Assembly: GCA_002798255.1 (NCBI GenBank)
Contig: NWQQ01000012.1
Location: 57,213 to 121,212 of the forward strand
DNA: 64,000 bases
DNA from: Lysobacteraceae bacterium NML95-0200
Lineage (GTDB): Bacteria > Pseudomonadota > Gammaproteobacteria > Xanthomonadales > Xanthomonadaceae
Direction of reading: 5' to 3'
Made by a program: the position numbers and the translations under genes. Under the pieces are notes generated by a model. It saw only the letters and a program-made list of their open reading frames with translations, ran no database searches and was not told the DNA's origin. Below are positions 44,256 to 53,859 of the stretch, one piece after another. Every line of letters starts with the position of its first letter. Position 1 is the stretch's first letter.

Positions 44256-44597
44256 ATGAACGACCTGATTCCCCTTGCCCAAGCCCATTGCGACCCCAAA
44301 CACGGCCAGGAACATCGCCTGAGCGAGGCCAGTATCCGCGAGCTGATGCCGCAGCTGCCGGGCTGGGAAATCATCGAAAACGGCCATGTGCTCGCCAAGA
44401 CTTTCCACTTTGCCGACTATTACCGCACCATGAGCTTTGTCAATGCGCTGGCGCATATGGCTCACCGCGAAGATCATCACCCCGACCTTTCGGTGCATTA
44501 CAACCGCTGTGTGGTGCATTACTCCACCCACGATGTCGGCGGCCTTTCCGAAAACGACTTCATTTGTGCGGCCAAAGCCGAGGCGCTTTCACAGTAA
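44256..44597 (+). CDS. phhB: Pterin-4a-carbinolamine dehydratase
   Basis: A 113-residue protein from ATG 44256 ([20 protein letters not shown]); the same frame is open far upstream across nfuA but only this part is conserved. Motifs: [40 protein letters not shown] with the catalytic His-His-Pro triad, and [20 protein letters not shown]. It dehydrates the 4a-carbinolamine formed by aromatic amino acid hydroxylases. No phenylalanine hydroxylase gene lies nearby. It is convergent with the small membrane protein gene, with a hairpin in the 50-bp gap. Confidence 0.93.
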   Translation: MNDLIPLAQAHCDPKHGQEHRLSEASIRELMPQLPGWEIIENGHVLAKTFHFADYYRTMSFVNALAHMAHREDHHPDLSVHYNRCVVHYSTHDVGGLSENDFICAAKAEALSQ

Positions 44598-44610
44598 TTG
44601 CCGCACCCGA

Positions 44611-44634
44611 CGAAAGCGCCACCGGGCGCTTTCG
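44611..44634. terminator. Hairpin between convergent genes
   Basis: Perfect 10-bp arms CGAAAGCGCC and GGCGCTTTCG with the 4-base loop ACCG, between the stops of phhB and the small membrane protein gene. No T-run on either side. Confidence 0.5.
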
Positions 44635-44647
44635 CTGCACGGCTTGT

Positions 44648-44800
44648 TCAGGGCAGCGGCCAGCCAAACACGCTGGCAAAGAAAAAATAGGCCATGCCCG
44701 CCAGTAACAGCCACAGGCTGATTCTCAGCACCATACTGACCACTTTGACCGCCATCCATAGCATTGCGATGGCGAGCAGGAGCCAAATCCATTCGCTCAT
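44648..44800 (-). CDS. Small membrane protein, 50 residues
   Basis: ATG 44800 overlaps the trhO stop (ATGA) and the frame ends TGA at 44648. The protein begins MSEWIWLLLAIAMLWMAVKV and ends FFFASVFGWPLP. It has two hydrophobic stretches (about 4-25 and 27-46) split by a single Arg, so it should be inserted in the inner membrane as one long or two short helices. Six codons for Trp or Tyr and the tight coupling to trhO argue against a chance frame. No family recognised; possibly a lineage-specific membrane peptide. Confidence 0.65.
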   Translation of the reverse strand: MSEWIWLLLAIAMLWMAVKVVSMVLRISLWLLLAGMAYFFFASVFGWPLP

Positions 44801-45558
44801 GGCTGCCGTGGCGGCGCAGCCACCGGCTCATCGCGCAGCGGCTTGAGCTCCGGGTCAAGGGCAACGCGCTCATCGAACACGAAGCAGCCGCCCTGATAGC
44901 CGAAGCCGCCGACTTCTTCAAAATATTTCAGGATGCCGCCTTCGAGCTGCAGCACGTTATCGAGGCCTATCTGATGCATCCACGGCGCGGCTTTTTCGCA
45001 GCGGATGCCGCCGGTGCAAAAACTCACCACGGTGGCATCCTGCAACTGCTCGCGGATGGCCTCCACCGCTTCGGGCAAGTCGTTGAAATTGTCGATCGGC
45101 AAGGTCAGCGCATTGGCAAAGGTGCCGTAGCGGATTTCTTCGCGGTTGCGGGTATCGAGCAGCAGCAGCGGTTTGCCGGCATCGTCATGACCGTTCTCAA
45201 TCCAGCGCGCCAGCGTTTTGGCATCCACATCCGGGGCACGGTTTTCCCCCACGCCCGCCGGGCGGCCTGCAAATGGCACGATTTCGCGCTTTTGCTTGAT
45301 TTTCAGCCGGGCAAAGGGCACATGCTGGCTCCAGCTTTCCTTGGCAGTGACTGCAGCAAAACGTGCGTCCTGGCGCAGCCAGGCCAGAAAGCCGCGCACC
45401 TTCTCAGGTGCACCTGCAAGAAACATGTTGATGCCCTCGCCTGCCACCAGAATGGTGCCGCGCAACTCATGCGACTGGCAGGCGCTGCGAAGTGTTGCCG
45501 CAAGCGCGGCCACATCATCAATCGGCACGAAGTGATAGGCGGCAATATTCAGAATCAC
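44797..45558 (-). CDS. trhO: tRNA uridine(34) hydroxylase TrhO (YceA rhodanese-type)
   Basis: A 253-residue protein with an N-terminal acylphosphatase-like part (TILVAGEGINMFLAGAPEKV) and a rhodanese domain (LLLLDTRNREEIRYGTFANA; active loop FCTGGIRCEKAAPWM with the catalytic Cys). The motif ILKYFEEVGGFGYQGGCFVF is specific to the YceA/TrhO family. TrhO hydroxylates U34 of several tRNAs in an oxygen-dependent step leading to (m)cmo5U, in parallel with TrhP. It begins 2 bp after the aminopeptidase stop. Confidence 0.93.
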   Translation of the reverse strand: MILNIAAYHFVPIDDVAALAATLRSACQSHELRGTILVAGEGINMFLAGAPEKVRGFLAWLRQDARFAAVTAKESWSQHVPFARLKIKQKREIVPFAGRPAGVGENRAPDVDAKTLARWIENGHDDAGKPLLLLDTRNREEIRYGTFANALTLPIDNFNDLPEAVEAIREQLQDATVVSFCTGGIRCEKAAPWMHQIGLDNVLQLEGGILKYFEEVGGFGYQGGCFVFDERVALDPELKPLRDEPVAAPPRQP

Positions 45559-45560
45559 GC

Positions 45561-47093
45561 TTATTTACCCTGATGATGGTCGCGCACGAACTGGTCAAAC
45601 AGCAATACGCCAAACCCGGTGGCGCCTGCGGGCGAGGTCGGTTTGCCGCCAGACTCAATCCAGGCCATGCCGGCCATGTCCACATGCGCCCACGGTGTGC
45701 CACGGGCAACCCATTCACCCAGGAACCAGGCCGCCGTGCCGGAGCTGGGACGGCCGCCGCCATTGCGCATGTCGGCAATGGGTGAAGCCAGCATCGGCCC
45801 ATAGCTGTCCAAGAGCGGCATGCGCCATACCCAGTTGCCGGAATTCTGGCCGGACTGGTACAGCTGGCTGGCAAGCGCGTCATCGCGGCTGAACAGGCCG
45901 GCATAATCATTGCCAAGCGCAGTGACGATGCTGCCAGTCAAGGTGGCGATATCGATGATGACCTTGGGCTTGTCCTGGCGCTGCACATACCAGAGCGCAT
46001 CCACCAGCACCATGCGGCCTTCGGCATCGGTACTCATCACCTCGAAGGTTTTGCCCGAGGCGGTACGAATCACATCCCCGGGACGGTCAGCCGTACCCGA
46101 AGGCATGTTTTCTGCCAGCGCGGCCACCGCCACGGCATTCACCGGCGCACGTCGGCCGGCCAATGCCAGCACTGCCGCAGTGGAAACAGCGGCCCCGGCC
46201 ATGTCGTACTTCATCCGCCACATGCCGTCATTGCCCTTGATGGAAATGCCGCCACTGTCAAAGGTGATACCTTTGCCGACAAAAGCCAGCGGTGCATCGC
46301 CTGCACGGCCACCGTTGTAGCGCAGCAGCAACATGCGTGGCGGCCGGGCGCTGCCCTGCCCCACGGAGAGCATGCCACCCATGCCGAGCTTTTCCATGGC
46401 CGCCACGTCCAGCACTTCCAGCGTCACCGGCAGGCCACGCGCCTGCTCGCGCACCCGCGCCACGAATGATTCCGGGTAGATGGCATTGGCAGGCTCGGTG
46501 ATGAGGTCACGGGCAAAATTCACTGCCTGGGCAACCGGTTGCCATTCCCGCTGCCACTGCGCCGCCGCTGCGCGCCCTGCCGGGGTGCGAATCAGTACAT
46601 CGCCCGTGACCGGCTTGCCATTGCTCTTGTATTGGTCAAAACGATATTGACCCAGCGCCACGCCCATCGCCAATTGCGAAGCGGCATCACCCTCGCTACC
46701 GCCCCAATACAGATTGACCGGCTGCGCAGAAGCGCTGCTGGCAAAATGCTGCGCCACCGCGCCACCAACATCGCGCAGGGCAAGCGCATCGGGGCTGTCT
46801 TTGCCCATGCCCACCAGCAGCACGCGCTCATAGCTGGCAAATCCCGGCAAGTCCAGCTTGCTGCCCTTGCCGCCCTTGAAGCCGGTTGCTGTTGCCGCAC
46901 GCCGCAATGCGCCCTGGCTGGCAGCATCGAGCGCATCAAAATCACGCCCGGCAAGCCCCTCGGCCACGGCAATCGCCAGCACGCCACGCTCAGGGAGGGC
47001 CGCTTCCTCAAACACGATGCTGCGCTGCGCCTTGGCATCAACAGGCAAAAGCAGGGCAAAAGGCAGGGCGAGCGAAACAAACCAAGGCTTCAT
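45561..47093 (-). CDS. Exported leucyl aminopeptidase, M17 family
   Basis: A 510-residue peptidase from ATG 47093 (MKPWFVSLALPFALLLPVDA), with GGAG upstream and a signal peptide ending near AKAQ; the open frame extends to 47270 without conserved sequence. The C-terminal catalytic domain shows the two-metal signature: VGKGITFDSGGISIKGNDGM, KYDMAGAAVS and the NTDAEGR-type motif written MSTDAEGRMVLVDAL. Then come VIIDIATLTGSIVTALG and the end HVDMAGMAW. Ordinary PepA is cytoplasmic, so a signal peptide on an M17 enzyme is unusual outside xanthomonad-type exported paralogues. It should release N-terminal residues from peptides in the periplasm. Confidence 0.9.
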   Translation of the reverse strand: MKPWFVSLALPFALLLPVDAKAQRSIVFEEAALPERGVLAIAVAEGLAGRDFDALDAASQGALRRAATATGFKGGKGSKLDLPGFASYERVLLVGMGKDSPDALALRDVGGAVAQHFASSASAQPVNLYWGGSEGDAASQLAMGVALGQYRFDQYKSNGKPVTGDVLIRTPAGRAAAAQWQREWQPVAQAVNFARDLITEPANAIYPESFVARVREQARGLPVTLEVLDVAAMEKLGMGGMLSVGQGSARPPRMLLLRYNGGRAGDAPLAFVGKGITFDSGGISIKGNDGMWRMKYDMAGAAVSTAAVLALAGRRAPVNAVAVAALAENMPSGTADRPGDVIRTASGKTFEVMSTDAEGRMVLVDALWYVQRQDKPKVIIDIATLTGSIVTALGNDYAGLFSRDDALASQLYQSGQNSGNWVWRMPLLDSYGPMLASPIADMRNGGGRPSSGTAAWFLGEWVARGTPWAHVDMAGMAWIESGGKPTSPAGATGFGVLLFDQFVRDHHQGK

Positions 47094-47181
47094 GAAAACT
47101 CCATTCATATCAAGCAAGGGCGGCCATGGCCGCGGAACGATTTTGAAGCTACCCGCACAACACAAGCTGCGCGGGAGCCAT

Positions 47182-49071
47182 TCAAGCGGCCAGAGCCGCC
47201 TGTGCGACATCCAGCACGGCGCCGCTTTCCACCATGCGCACAGCGCTGGCGACATCGGCATCAAGGGCATGGTCGCGCCACATCATCGGCAAATGCCGGC
47301 GGACTTCCGCATGCGCTGCGGCCACCGCCTTGCCCGGATGAAATGCCTGGCTTGCCGCCAGCTCCTGGCGCAGCTGCTCGACTTCGGCCAAAAACACGGC
47401 ATGGTTATCGGCTTCGGGCAGCGGCATGCCACGCACTTTGCGGGCAAATTGCCCGGCATCGCCGTTCCGGGCCAGTTCGCAGGCGGCATTGATCATGGCG
47501 ATGCGCAAGTCCAGCGCCTGTGCGGCAGTGGCCAACTCCAGTCCCAGCACCTTGGCCAAATCCCGGGTCATGGCAAGCACATGACGCGCCTCATTGGCGC
47601 CCATCGACACATGGTCTTCGGCATTGGCACTGGTCGGCACCGAATACACCGCAGCGGGCATGGCGCGCGATGCCAGGTCGTTGACGATGGCCGCGCAGCT
47701 GTACTGCACGATCATGTAGCCCGATTCGGTGCCATCCTCGTTGCCAATCAGGAACGCCGGCAAGCCGTCGTTGGTGGCCGGATCCACCAGTTTGTTGGTA
47801 CGCCGCTCGCTGATGGAAGCCAGCACCGGAATCGCCGCTTTCAGATAGCTCATCGCCAGCGCCAGCGGCATGCCGTGGAAGTGACCTGCGGAAATCACCT
47901 GCTGCTCGACATGCTCGGCATTGGCATCGGGGAATACCAGCGGGTTGTCGGTCACCGCGTTCAGCTCGATGTCCAGAACACGCGCGGCCTGTGCCAGTGC
48001 ATCGCGCACTGCGCCATGCACCTGCGGGATGCAGCGCAGTGAATAGCTGTCCTGCGGCTGGTGCTTCTTGCCGCCGCGGAAGGGTTTGAAGCGTTGATAG
48101 AACTTTTCGCGGCCATGCCGCTGTGTATCCGGCACCCAATCCCAGCTGATATCGAAGCTCAGCGCCTGCAACTCGGCACTGTCCCAGCTTTCCGGCTGCC
48201 AAGTTTTGAAGCTCGGCACCAGATGGTAGGGAATATCGGCAAGCCTTGAGCCTTGCAGCAGGCGACGCAGATTGCCCGCCACCTGCACCTGCCCCGGATG
48301 CGGGCGCAGGTCATGGACTTCCGGCGCAAATGCGCCAAGCCGTCCGGCAAAGGCTTCGATGGTCATGGCCGCAGCCAGATCAGCGGTATCGAGCAGTTTT
48401 TCCATGCGCTCAACGGCCAGCACGCCGGTGGCCAGCATCTGCGCGGTGCCATTATTGAGCGCCAAACCTTCCTTATGCGTCAGCTTTACCGGCGCAAGCC
48501 CGGCGCGCTTGAGCGCCTCGCCGCCCGGCATGCGCTCGCCCTGATAGAAGGCTTCGCCGCCACCAAGCAGCACAATCGCCAGATGCGAAAGCGGTGCCAA
48601 ATCCCCTGATGCGCCCACCGAGCCCAGCTGCGGCACCACCGGCACCACGCCGGCATTGAGCATCGCCGCCAAGGCTTGCAGGGTTTGCACGCGAATCCCG
48701 GAATGACCGCGCAGCAGGGTATTGATGCGGATGCCGAGCATCGCCCGCACCACTTCCGGTGCAAACGGCTCCCCTACGCATACCGCATGGGTGATGATGA
48801 GATTGCGCTGCAATTCTTCATGCAGCGAGCCTTCATCATTGCCCGGTCGCGTGCGACGCGCGCCCAACAGCTTGTCGGCATTGCTGCCAAAGCCGGTGGA
48901 AACCCCGTAAATCGGCTCCTCGCGGCGCACTTGCTCTGCCAGAAACTCGGCCGCCTTGGCCACTTTCTGCAGCGCGTTTTCACCCAGCGTGACCGGCGCG
49001 CCTTCAGCAATCTTCACAAGGCTTGCGCGATCCAGCGAATGGCCGTCCAAATGGATGGCGGTTGCACTCAT
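47182..49071 (-). CDS. hutH: Histidine/aromatic amino acid ammonia-lyase, long form
   Basis: A 629-residue MIO enzyme. The prosthetic-group triad Ala154-Ser-Gly lies in [30 protein letters not shown] supplies the catalytic Tyr, and [13 protein letters not shown] has Thr-His at the position where histidine lyases carry Ser-His, unlike the Phe-Leu of phenylalanine lyases, so histidine is the better guess. Later motifs: [15 protein letters not shown] and [14 protein letters not shown]. It is over 100 residues longer than common HutH, in part through an insertion of roughly 50 residues after [10 protein letters not shown] (about 285-345). The start overlaps the hisS stop by four bases. No hutU, hutI or hutG is nearby, so a full histidine pathway is not shown here. 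Confidence 0.85.
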   Translation of the reverse strand: MSATAIHLDGHSLDRASLVKIAEGAPVTLGENALQKVAKAAEFLAEQVRREEPIYGVSTGFGSNADKLLGARRTRPGNDEGSLHEELQRNLIITHAVCVGEPFAPEVVRAMLGIRINTLLRGHSGIRVQTLQALAAMLNAGVVPVVPQLGSVGASGDLAPLSHLAIVLLGGGEAFYQGERMPGGEALKRAGLAPVKLTHKEGLALNNGTAQMLATGVLAVERMEKLLDTADLAAAMTIEAFAGRLGAFAPEVHDLRPHPGQVQVAGNLRRLLQGSRLADIPYHLVPSFKTWQPESWDSAELQALSFDISWDWVPDTQRHGREKFYQRFKPFRGGKKHQPQDSYSLRCIPQVHGAVRDALAQAARVLDIELNAVTDNPLVFPDANAEHVEQQVISAGHFHGMPLALAMSYLKAAIPVLASISERRTNKLVDPATNDGLPAFLIGNEDGTESGYMIVQYSCAAIVNDLASRAMPAAVYSVPTSANAEDHVSMGANEARHVLAMTRDLAKVLGLELATAAQALDLRIAMINAACELARNGDAGQFARKVRGMPLPEADNHAVFLAEVEQLRQELAASQAFHPGKAVAAAHAEVRRHLPMMWRDHALDADVASAVRMVESGAVLDVAQAALAA

Positions 49072-50444
49072 GTATTTTTCTCCCGTTTCTGTTGCAGCCA
49101 GGCCACGGCCTCGCCAAGAATCACCGTCTGCTGCTCACCGCTTGCCAGGTCTTTCAAGGTGACGGTGCCCTCTGCACGCTCGCTTTCACCACGCAATGCC
49201 ACGAAGCGAATCCCGGCGCGGTCGGCATACTGGAACTGACGGGCGATTTTTTTTGCTTCCATCTGCGTTTCCACATTCAGCCCGGCTTCGCGCAAGGCTT
49301 GCGAAAACGCCAATGCGTCGGCAAAGCCGGCCTCATCCAGCAAGCCCACCAGTACATCCACCGAACTGCCCGCAGCACTCACAATACCGGCCTCGCGCAG
49401 CTGCCAGAACAGGCGGCTAAGGCCGATGGAAATGCCCACGCCCGGCAGGCGCGATTTGCTGTAGTGGCTGGCCAGATTCTCGTAACGGCCACCGGAGCAA
49501 ATCGAGCCGATTTGCGGATAGGCATTCAACTGGGTCTCGTAAACGATGCCGGTGTAATAGTCCAGCCCGCGGGCGATGGACAGGTTGATGGCATAGCGCG
49601 CCTCGGGAATCCCCATCGCCCGCAGCTGCTCCAGCGTGGCCACAAGTTCGGCACGGCCTTGCTCGAACTGCTCACTGCCCGCACCCAATGCGGCGAGTTT
49701 TTCCAGCGCATCGGCATGGCCTTCGGAGCGCACCCTTGAAAACGCCAGTAACCGCTCGGCCACTTCCGCACTCAGCGCAAACGCCTCACTCATCAGCGTT
49801 TGCCGCACCGCATCCTCGCCGCGCTTGTCCAGCTTGTCTAGCTCGCGCAGCACCGCATTCTGCTGCTCACCGGCGATTCCAAGCCCTTCAAAAAAGCCGC
49901 GCAGCAGCTTGCGATGATTGAGCCAAATGGTGAATTCGCCAATGGCAAGGCGCTCGAATACCGCATTGATGACCGCCGGAATCTCGGCATCAAAGCGCGG
50001 TGAGAGGCTGTCCTTGCCAATCACGTCGATATCGCACTGATAAAACTCGCGGAAACGCCCGCGCTGCGCACGTTCACCACGATACACGCGCTGCATCTGA
50101 TAGCGACGGAACGGAAACGCCAGCGCGTGCTCGTGCTCGGCCACATAGCGCGCCAGCGGCACCGTCAAGTCAAAGCGCAGCGCCAGCTCCGGCAGGCTGG
50201 CCTCGCTGCCCGGTTCACGGGATTTTTCCAGCGCGCCGGTGGACTGGGCGAAGTACACCTGGCGTTCGGTTTCGCCGCCGGTTTTGGTCAGCAGCACTTC
50301 GGTCAGCTCGAAAACCGGCGTTTCCACCGGCAAAAAACCGAACGATTCATAGGTATTGCGGATGATGTCCAGCATGCGCTGGAAGGCGATTTGCTCGCGC
50401 GGCAGCAATTCCATCACGCCGGGCGGGGTGCGGGGCTTGATCAA
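49068..50444 (-). CDS. hisS: Histidyl-tRNA synthetase
   Basis: A 458-residue class II synthetase. Motif 1 region: [20 protein letters not shown] equivalent; motif 2: [20 protein letters not shown] with YQCDIDVIG; histidine A-box: [13 protein letters not shown]; motif 3: [20 protein letters not shown]. The C-terminal anticodon-binding domain starts near 360 ([11 protein letters not shown]). The length fits bacterial HisRS (about 420-460). It begins the minus-strand operon that continues with hutH, and it is divergent from the tRNA-Pro promoter. Confidence 0.96.
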   Translation of the reverse strand: MIKPRTPPGVMELLPREQIAFQRMLDIIRNTYESFGFLPVETPVFELTEVLLTKTGGETERQVYFAQSTGALEKSREPGSEASLPELALRFDLTVPLARYVAEHEHALAFPFRRYQMQRVYRGERAQRGRFREFYQCDIDVIGKDSLSPRFDAEIPAVINAVFERLAIGEFTIWLNHRKLLRGFFEGLGIAGEQQNAVLRELDKLDKRGEDAVRQTLMSEAFALSAEVAERLLAFSRVRSEGHADALEKLAALGAGSEQFEQGRAELVATLEQLRAMGIPEARYAINLSIARGLDYYTGIVYETQLNAYPQIGSICSGGRYENLASHYSKSRLPGVGISIGLSRLFWQLREAGIVSAAGSSVDVLVGLLDEAGFADALAFSQALREAGLNVETQMEAKKIARQFQYADRAGIRFVALRGESERAEGTVTLKDLASGEQQTVILGEAVAWLQQKREKNT

Positions 50445-50554
50445 GATGGCCTCGATGGTTGAAACAAGCCGACTAGTTTAAGAGCCTGCCGCCTGCCCGC
50501 AAGCCCGCTGCGCGCGCCCGGCAAAACAAAATGCAAAAACTTTGCAATCAATGC

Positions 50555-50583
50555 TTGCACAAGCGGCAATCCCCTCCTATACT
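50555..50583 (+). promoter_or_regulatory. Sigma70-type promoter of the tRNA-Pro gene
   Basis: TTGCAC (50555-50560), 17-base spacer, TATACT (50578-50583), then a GC-rich discriminator (GCGCGCC) of the kind linked to stringent control, about 15 bases before the tRNA 5' end. Confidence 0.85.
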
Positions 50584-50597
50584 GCGCGCCTCGCAAT

Positions 50598-50674
<77 letters not shown>

Positions 50675-50681
50675 AATATCC

Positions 50682-50716
50682 AAAGCCTGAAAAACACCTG
50701 TTTTTCGGGCTTTTTT
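50682..50716 (+). terminator. Rho-independent terminator of the tRNA-Pro gene
   Basis: Arms AAAGCCTGAAAAAC and GTTTTTCGGGCTTT (one mismatch) with a short loop, followed by T6 ending at 50716. Confidence 0.9.
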
Positions 50717-50842
50717 GTGCCTGATAGTCAAGCCCTTTGCGGCCATCTGCCCATTCTTCAACACCGATACTGGGTCTGATTACCCTAGGCAGATACAGAA
50801 CCCATCCACTATGCTTGCCGCTTTCCTCCGCTCGTGAAAGCC

Positions 50843-52450
50843 ATGCCACAAATCGCCTCGCAACTGGATGCCCGTTCTGCCGATTTCATTGCCAATGCCG
50901 AATATCACCGCAGCCTGACGGCTGAGCTGCATCAACGGCTGGCGCGTGCTGCTGATGGCGGTGGCGAGGCGGCGCGTGCCAAGCACACTGCGCGCGGCAA
51001 GTTGCTGGCGCGTGAGCGCATCGACGCCCTGCTCGACCCCGGCAGTCCATTTCTGGAATTGAACGCGCTGGCTGCCGAGGGCATGTATGGCGATGCCGCA
51101 CCGGCGGCCGGGGTGGTGACCGGCATTGGCCGCATCTGCGGGCAGGAATGCGTGATTGTCGCCAACGACGCCACGGTCAAGGGCGGGACTTACTTTCCGA
51201 TGACGGTCAAAAAGCATCTGCGTGCCCAGGAAATCGCCCGTGAAAACCGCCTGCCCTGCATCTATCTGGTGGATTCGGGCGGCGCGTTCCTGCCGTTGCA
51301 GGACGAGGTATTCCCGGACAAGGAGCATTTTGGCCGCATCTTCTACAACCAGGCGCGGATGAGTGCGGAGAACATCCCGCAAATCGCGGTGGTGATGGGC
51401 AGTTGTACCGCAGGTGGCGCCTATGTCCCGGCGATGTGCGATGAAAGCATCATCGTCAAGGAACAGGGCACCATCTTTCTCGGCGGCCCGCCGCTGGTGA
51501 AGGCCGCCACCGGCGAAGTGGTGGATGCCGAGGAACTGGGCGGCGCCGATGTGCATACCCGTATTTCCGGTGTGGCCGACCATTTCGCCGAGGACGACCA
51601 TCATGCGCTCGCCATCGCCCGTGATGTGGTGGCCAGCCTTAACCGCAGCAAACAATTGCCGGTGGCGCTGCAAACCAGCATCGAGCCGCTGTATCCGGCC
51701 GAGGAGCTGTACGGCATCGTGCCGCAGGATGCACGCAAGCCCTTTGATATCCGCGAGGTCATTGCCCGTATCGTCGATGGCAGCGAATTCCAGGAGTTCA
51801 AGGCGCGTTATGGCAAAACTCTGGTCTGCGGCTTTGCGCATATCCACGGCTGCCCGGTGGGCATCGTTGCCAATAACGGCATCCTGTTTTCTGAAAGTGC
51901 ATTGAAGGGCGCGCATTTCATCGAATTGTGCAATCAGCGCGGTATCCCGCTGCTGTTCTTGCAGAACATCACCGGCTTCATGGTCGGCAAAAAGTATGAA
52001 AACGCTGGCATCGCCCGTGATGGCGCCAAGATGGTGACTGCCGTGGCCTGTTCCAGCGTGCCGAAATTCACCGTGGTGATTGGCGGCAGCTTTGGTGCAG
52101 GCAATTACGCCATGTGTGGGCGTGCCTATGGCGGGCGCTTCTTGTGGATGTGGCCCAATGCGCGCATCAGCGTGATGGGCGGCGAGCAGGCCGCCAGCGT
52201 GCTCGCCACCGTGCGCCGTGACGGCATCGAGGCGCGAGGCGGGCAGTGGAGCGCGGAGGAGGAGGACGCCTTCAAGGCGCCCATCCGCCAGCAATACGAG
52301 GACCAGGGCAATCCCTATTACGCCACCGCAAGGCTGTGGGATGACGGCATCATCGACCCGGCCGATACCCGCCGGGTGCTGGGACTGGCGCTGGCGGCCA
52401 GCCTCAATGCACCGATTGAACCGGCGCGCTTTGGCGTATTCCGCATGTAA
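50843..52450 (+). CDS. mccB: Methylcrotonyl-CoA carboxylase, carboxyltransferase (beta) subunit
   Basis: A 535-residue protein from ATG 50843 ([15 protein letters not shown]); GTG 50834 is an alternative. It is a full two-domain carboxyltransferase: [87 protein letters not shown], and in the second half [47 protein letters not shown] and [19 protein letters not shown]. The [12 protein letters not shown] block and the neighbours (hydratase, biotin subunit, HMG-CoA lyase) point to 3-methylcrotonyl-CoA in leucine breakdown rather than acetyl- or propionyl-CoA. The isovaleryl-CoA dehydrogenase that normally precedes it is absent. Confidence 0.92.
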   Translation: MPQIASQLDARSADFIANAEYHRSLTAELHQRLARAADGGGEAARAKHTARGKLLARERIDALLDPGSPFLELNALAAEGMYGDAAPAAGVVTGIGRICGQECVIVANDATVKGGTYFPMTVKKHLRAQEIARENRLPCIYLVDSGGAFLPLQDEVFPDKEHFGRIFYNQARMSAENIPQIAVVMGSCTAGGAYVPAMCDESIIVKEQGTIFLGGPPLVKAATGEVVDAEELGGADVHTRISGVADHFAEDDHHALAIARDVVASLNRSKQLPVALQTSIEPLYPAEELYGIVPQDARKPFDIREVIARIVDGSEFQEFKARYGKTLVCGFAHIHGCPVGIVANNGILFSESALKGAHFIELCNQRGIPLLFLQNITGFMVGKKYENAGIARDGAKMVTAVACSSVPKFTVVIGGSFGAGNYAMCGRAYGGRFLWMWPNARISVMGGEQAASVLATVRRDGIEARGGQWSAEEEDAFKAPIRQQYEDQGNPYYATARLWDDGIIDPADTRRVLGLALAASLNAPIEPARFGVFRM

Positions 52451-52553
52451 GCCCCTTTCCACCAAACCGGCGCGTACAGTGGGCAAGGCCGCGGCTGCGT
52501 GATAACTTGCCCCTTCCCGCAGCCTGGCTGCTCGCAGTGAGAGAGAAATCATC

Positions 52554-53108
52554 ATGGTGAGTTGGAGAGATCCCGGCAACAGCGCCAAAAAGGACAAGGA
52601 CGTCGCAGACTTCCCAAGCGATGCCGTCACGACCCCGTTTGTTGCGCCACAACCGCAGCCTGCACGCGAAGCTACACCGACTCCGGTAGCGGCCAATAAC
52701 AGCCGTCCCGGCAAGGAATCGGTAATCGCCGCCGACCTCAGTATCGAAGGCAAGATTGAAGGCAGCGGCCATGTGCGCATCGCCGGCAAATTCAAGGGTG
52801 ATATCAATGTCAAAGGCGATTTGACCATTGAGCCGGGCGCCAGACTCAATGGCAGCGTGCGCGCGGAGAAAGTCACCCTTTCGGGTGACCTTGAAGGCAA
52901 TATCGAATCCGCCCGCCGGGTGGACTTGCAGGCCTCCAGCGTGATGCAGGGCGATATCAAGGCCGAAGACCTGACCATCGCTTCGGGTGCCCGCCTGCGC
53001 GGCCATGTCGAATGCGGCAGCTGGGATGGCAAAAGCGCCAAGGCAGAGAACAAGCCTGCCGAAAGCAAGCCGCAGGCAGCGGGCAAGGAAGCCAGCGCTA
53101 CGGTATGA
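52554..53108 (+). CDS. Bactofilin (polymer-forming cytoskeletal protein)
   Basis: A 184-residue protein with a disordered, Pro-rich N-terminus (about 1-55), a central right-handed beta-helix domain (about 58-155: VIAADLSIEGKIEGSGHVRI, FKGDINVKGDLTIEPGARLN, GSVRAEKVTLSGDLEGNIES, MQGDIKAEDLTIASGARLRG) and a Lys/Ala-rich tail. The regular spacing of small hydrophobic residues with Gly/Asp turns is that of DUF583 bactofilins, which form filaments without nucleotide and affect cell shape, stalks or polarity. The start has GAGAGAGAAA upstream. Its last codon overlaps the start of the zinc-ribbon gene. Confidence 0.92.
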   Translation: MVSWRDPGNSAKKDKDVADFPSDAVTTPFVAPQPQPAREATPTPVAANNSRPGKESVIAADLSIEGKIEGSGHVRIAGKFKGDINVKGDLTIEPGARLNGSVRAEKVTLSGDLEGNIESARRVDLQASSVMQGDIKAEDLTIASGARLRGHVECGSWDGKSAKAENKPAESKPQAAGKEASATV

Positions 53109-53464
53109 GCAGCCTGTTGGGGCGCGGCAAACATGCCGACGTGGGCGCAACCCGCAATTGCCCGCATTGCCGCGCCACCATTCTCGCCAGCGCCTCGATT
53201 TGCCCGCAATGCAAGGGGCATCTGCGTTTTGATGCCGTGCCCGAACGCAAAGTGCTGGCCTCGCCGCTGAAAATCGAAGGCAGCCTGCCCGGCCCGGCAC
53301 CAGGCGAAGCCTGGGAATATTCAATGGTGGCGGTAGTCAAGAACGAGCGTGGCGAAGAAATCGCCCGGCATGTGGTCGGCGTGGGCGCGATGCACCCCGG
53401 CGAAACCCGTACTTTTTCGCTGCATGTGGACCTGGTGGCCAGCACCCGGATGCGCGCCCGTTGA
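53105..53464 (+). CDS. Small zinc-ribbon protein coupled to bactofilin
   Basis: A 119-residue protein whose ATG overlaps the bactofilin stop (ATGA). A zinc ribbon at about 19-36 has two knuckles, CPHC and CPQC. The remainder (about 60-115) is beta-rich: GEAWEYSMVAVVKNERGEEI, then ARHVVGVGAMHPGETRTFSL. No signal peptide is seen. Similar small zinc-ribbon genes follow bactofilin genes in other xanthomonads, so the pair is probably functional, but I know of no assigned role. Confidence 0.8.
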   Translation: MSSLLGRGKHADVGATRNCPHCRATILASASICPQCKGHLRFDAVPERKVLASPLKIEGSLPGPAPGEAWEYSMVAVVKNERGEEIARHVVGVGAMHPGETRTFSLHVDLVASTRMRAR

Positions 53465-53491
53465 TTTTCCAGGCTCTGGCAAGGCAGTGGA

Positions 53492-53548
53492 AATCAGCCT
53501 GTCCTTCTGCACAAGCGTAACGCGGTTGCAAAATCTTCTGGGTTTTCG
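53492..53548. repeat. Direct repeat, left copy (about 57 bp)
   Basis: AATCAGCCTGTCC, TCTGCACAAGCG and AAAATCTTCTGGG in order; matches the right copy at 53802-53859 at roughly four of five bases. Confidence 0.65.
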
Positions 53549-53585
53549 ATGTTTGTTCAATGCCGGGAATGCGCCCGGCGGCGCA

Positions 53586-53615
53586 CCTCCTTTCTTTGCT
53601 GGCAAAGAAAGGAGG
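53586..53615. repeat. Perfect 30-bp palindrome
   Basis: Arms CCTCCTTTCTTTGC (53586-53599) and GCAAAGAAAGGAGG (53602-53615) around two bases. This TTTCTTTGC...GCAAAGAAA core is typical of intergenic repeats in Lysobacterales. Confidence 0.85.
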
Positions 53616-53801
53616 CAAAGAAACCAGCCCTGGCTACCGCGCCCCGCTGCGCGGGGTTCCCTGCGTTCCTCGCGCCCAATGGCGGCAGGGCAAACTCGCA
53701 TCGCTGCGCGCTGCTCAAACATGCCCTGCCTTCTCCCATTGGTCGCTGCGGTACTCGGCGCGTCCGAACAGGGCGAAAAATCAAAAGCAACAGCAAGCAA
53801 G

Positions 53802-53859
53802 AATCAACCTGTCCCCCTGCACAAGCATCAGCGCAGTTACAGAATCTTCCTGTGCTTTC
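53802..53859. repeat. Direct repeat, right copy (about 58 bp)
   Basis: AATCAACCTGTCC, CCTGCACAAGCA and AGAATCTTCCTG in order, paired with the copy at 53492-53548 about 310 bp away. Confidence 0.65.

Noticed and set aside
50780..53221. Long minus-strand open frame of 813 codons across mccB and bactofilin
   Set aside because: Antisense of well-supported genes in GC-rich DNA; no recognisable domain and it ignores gene boundaries.
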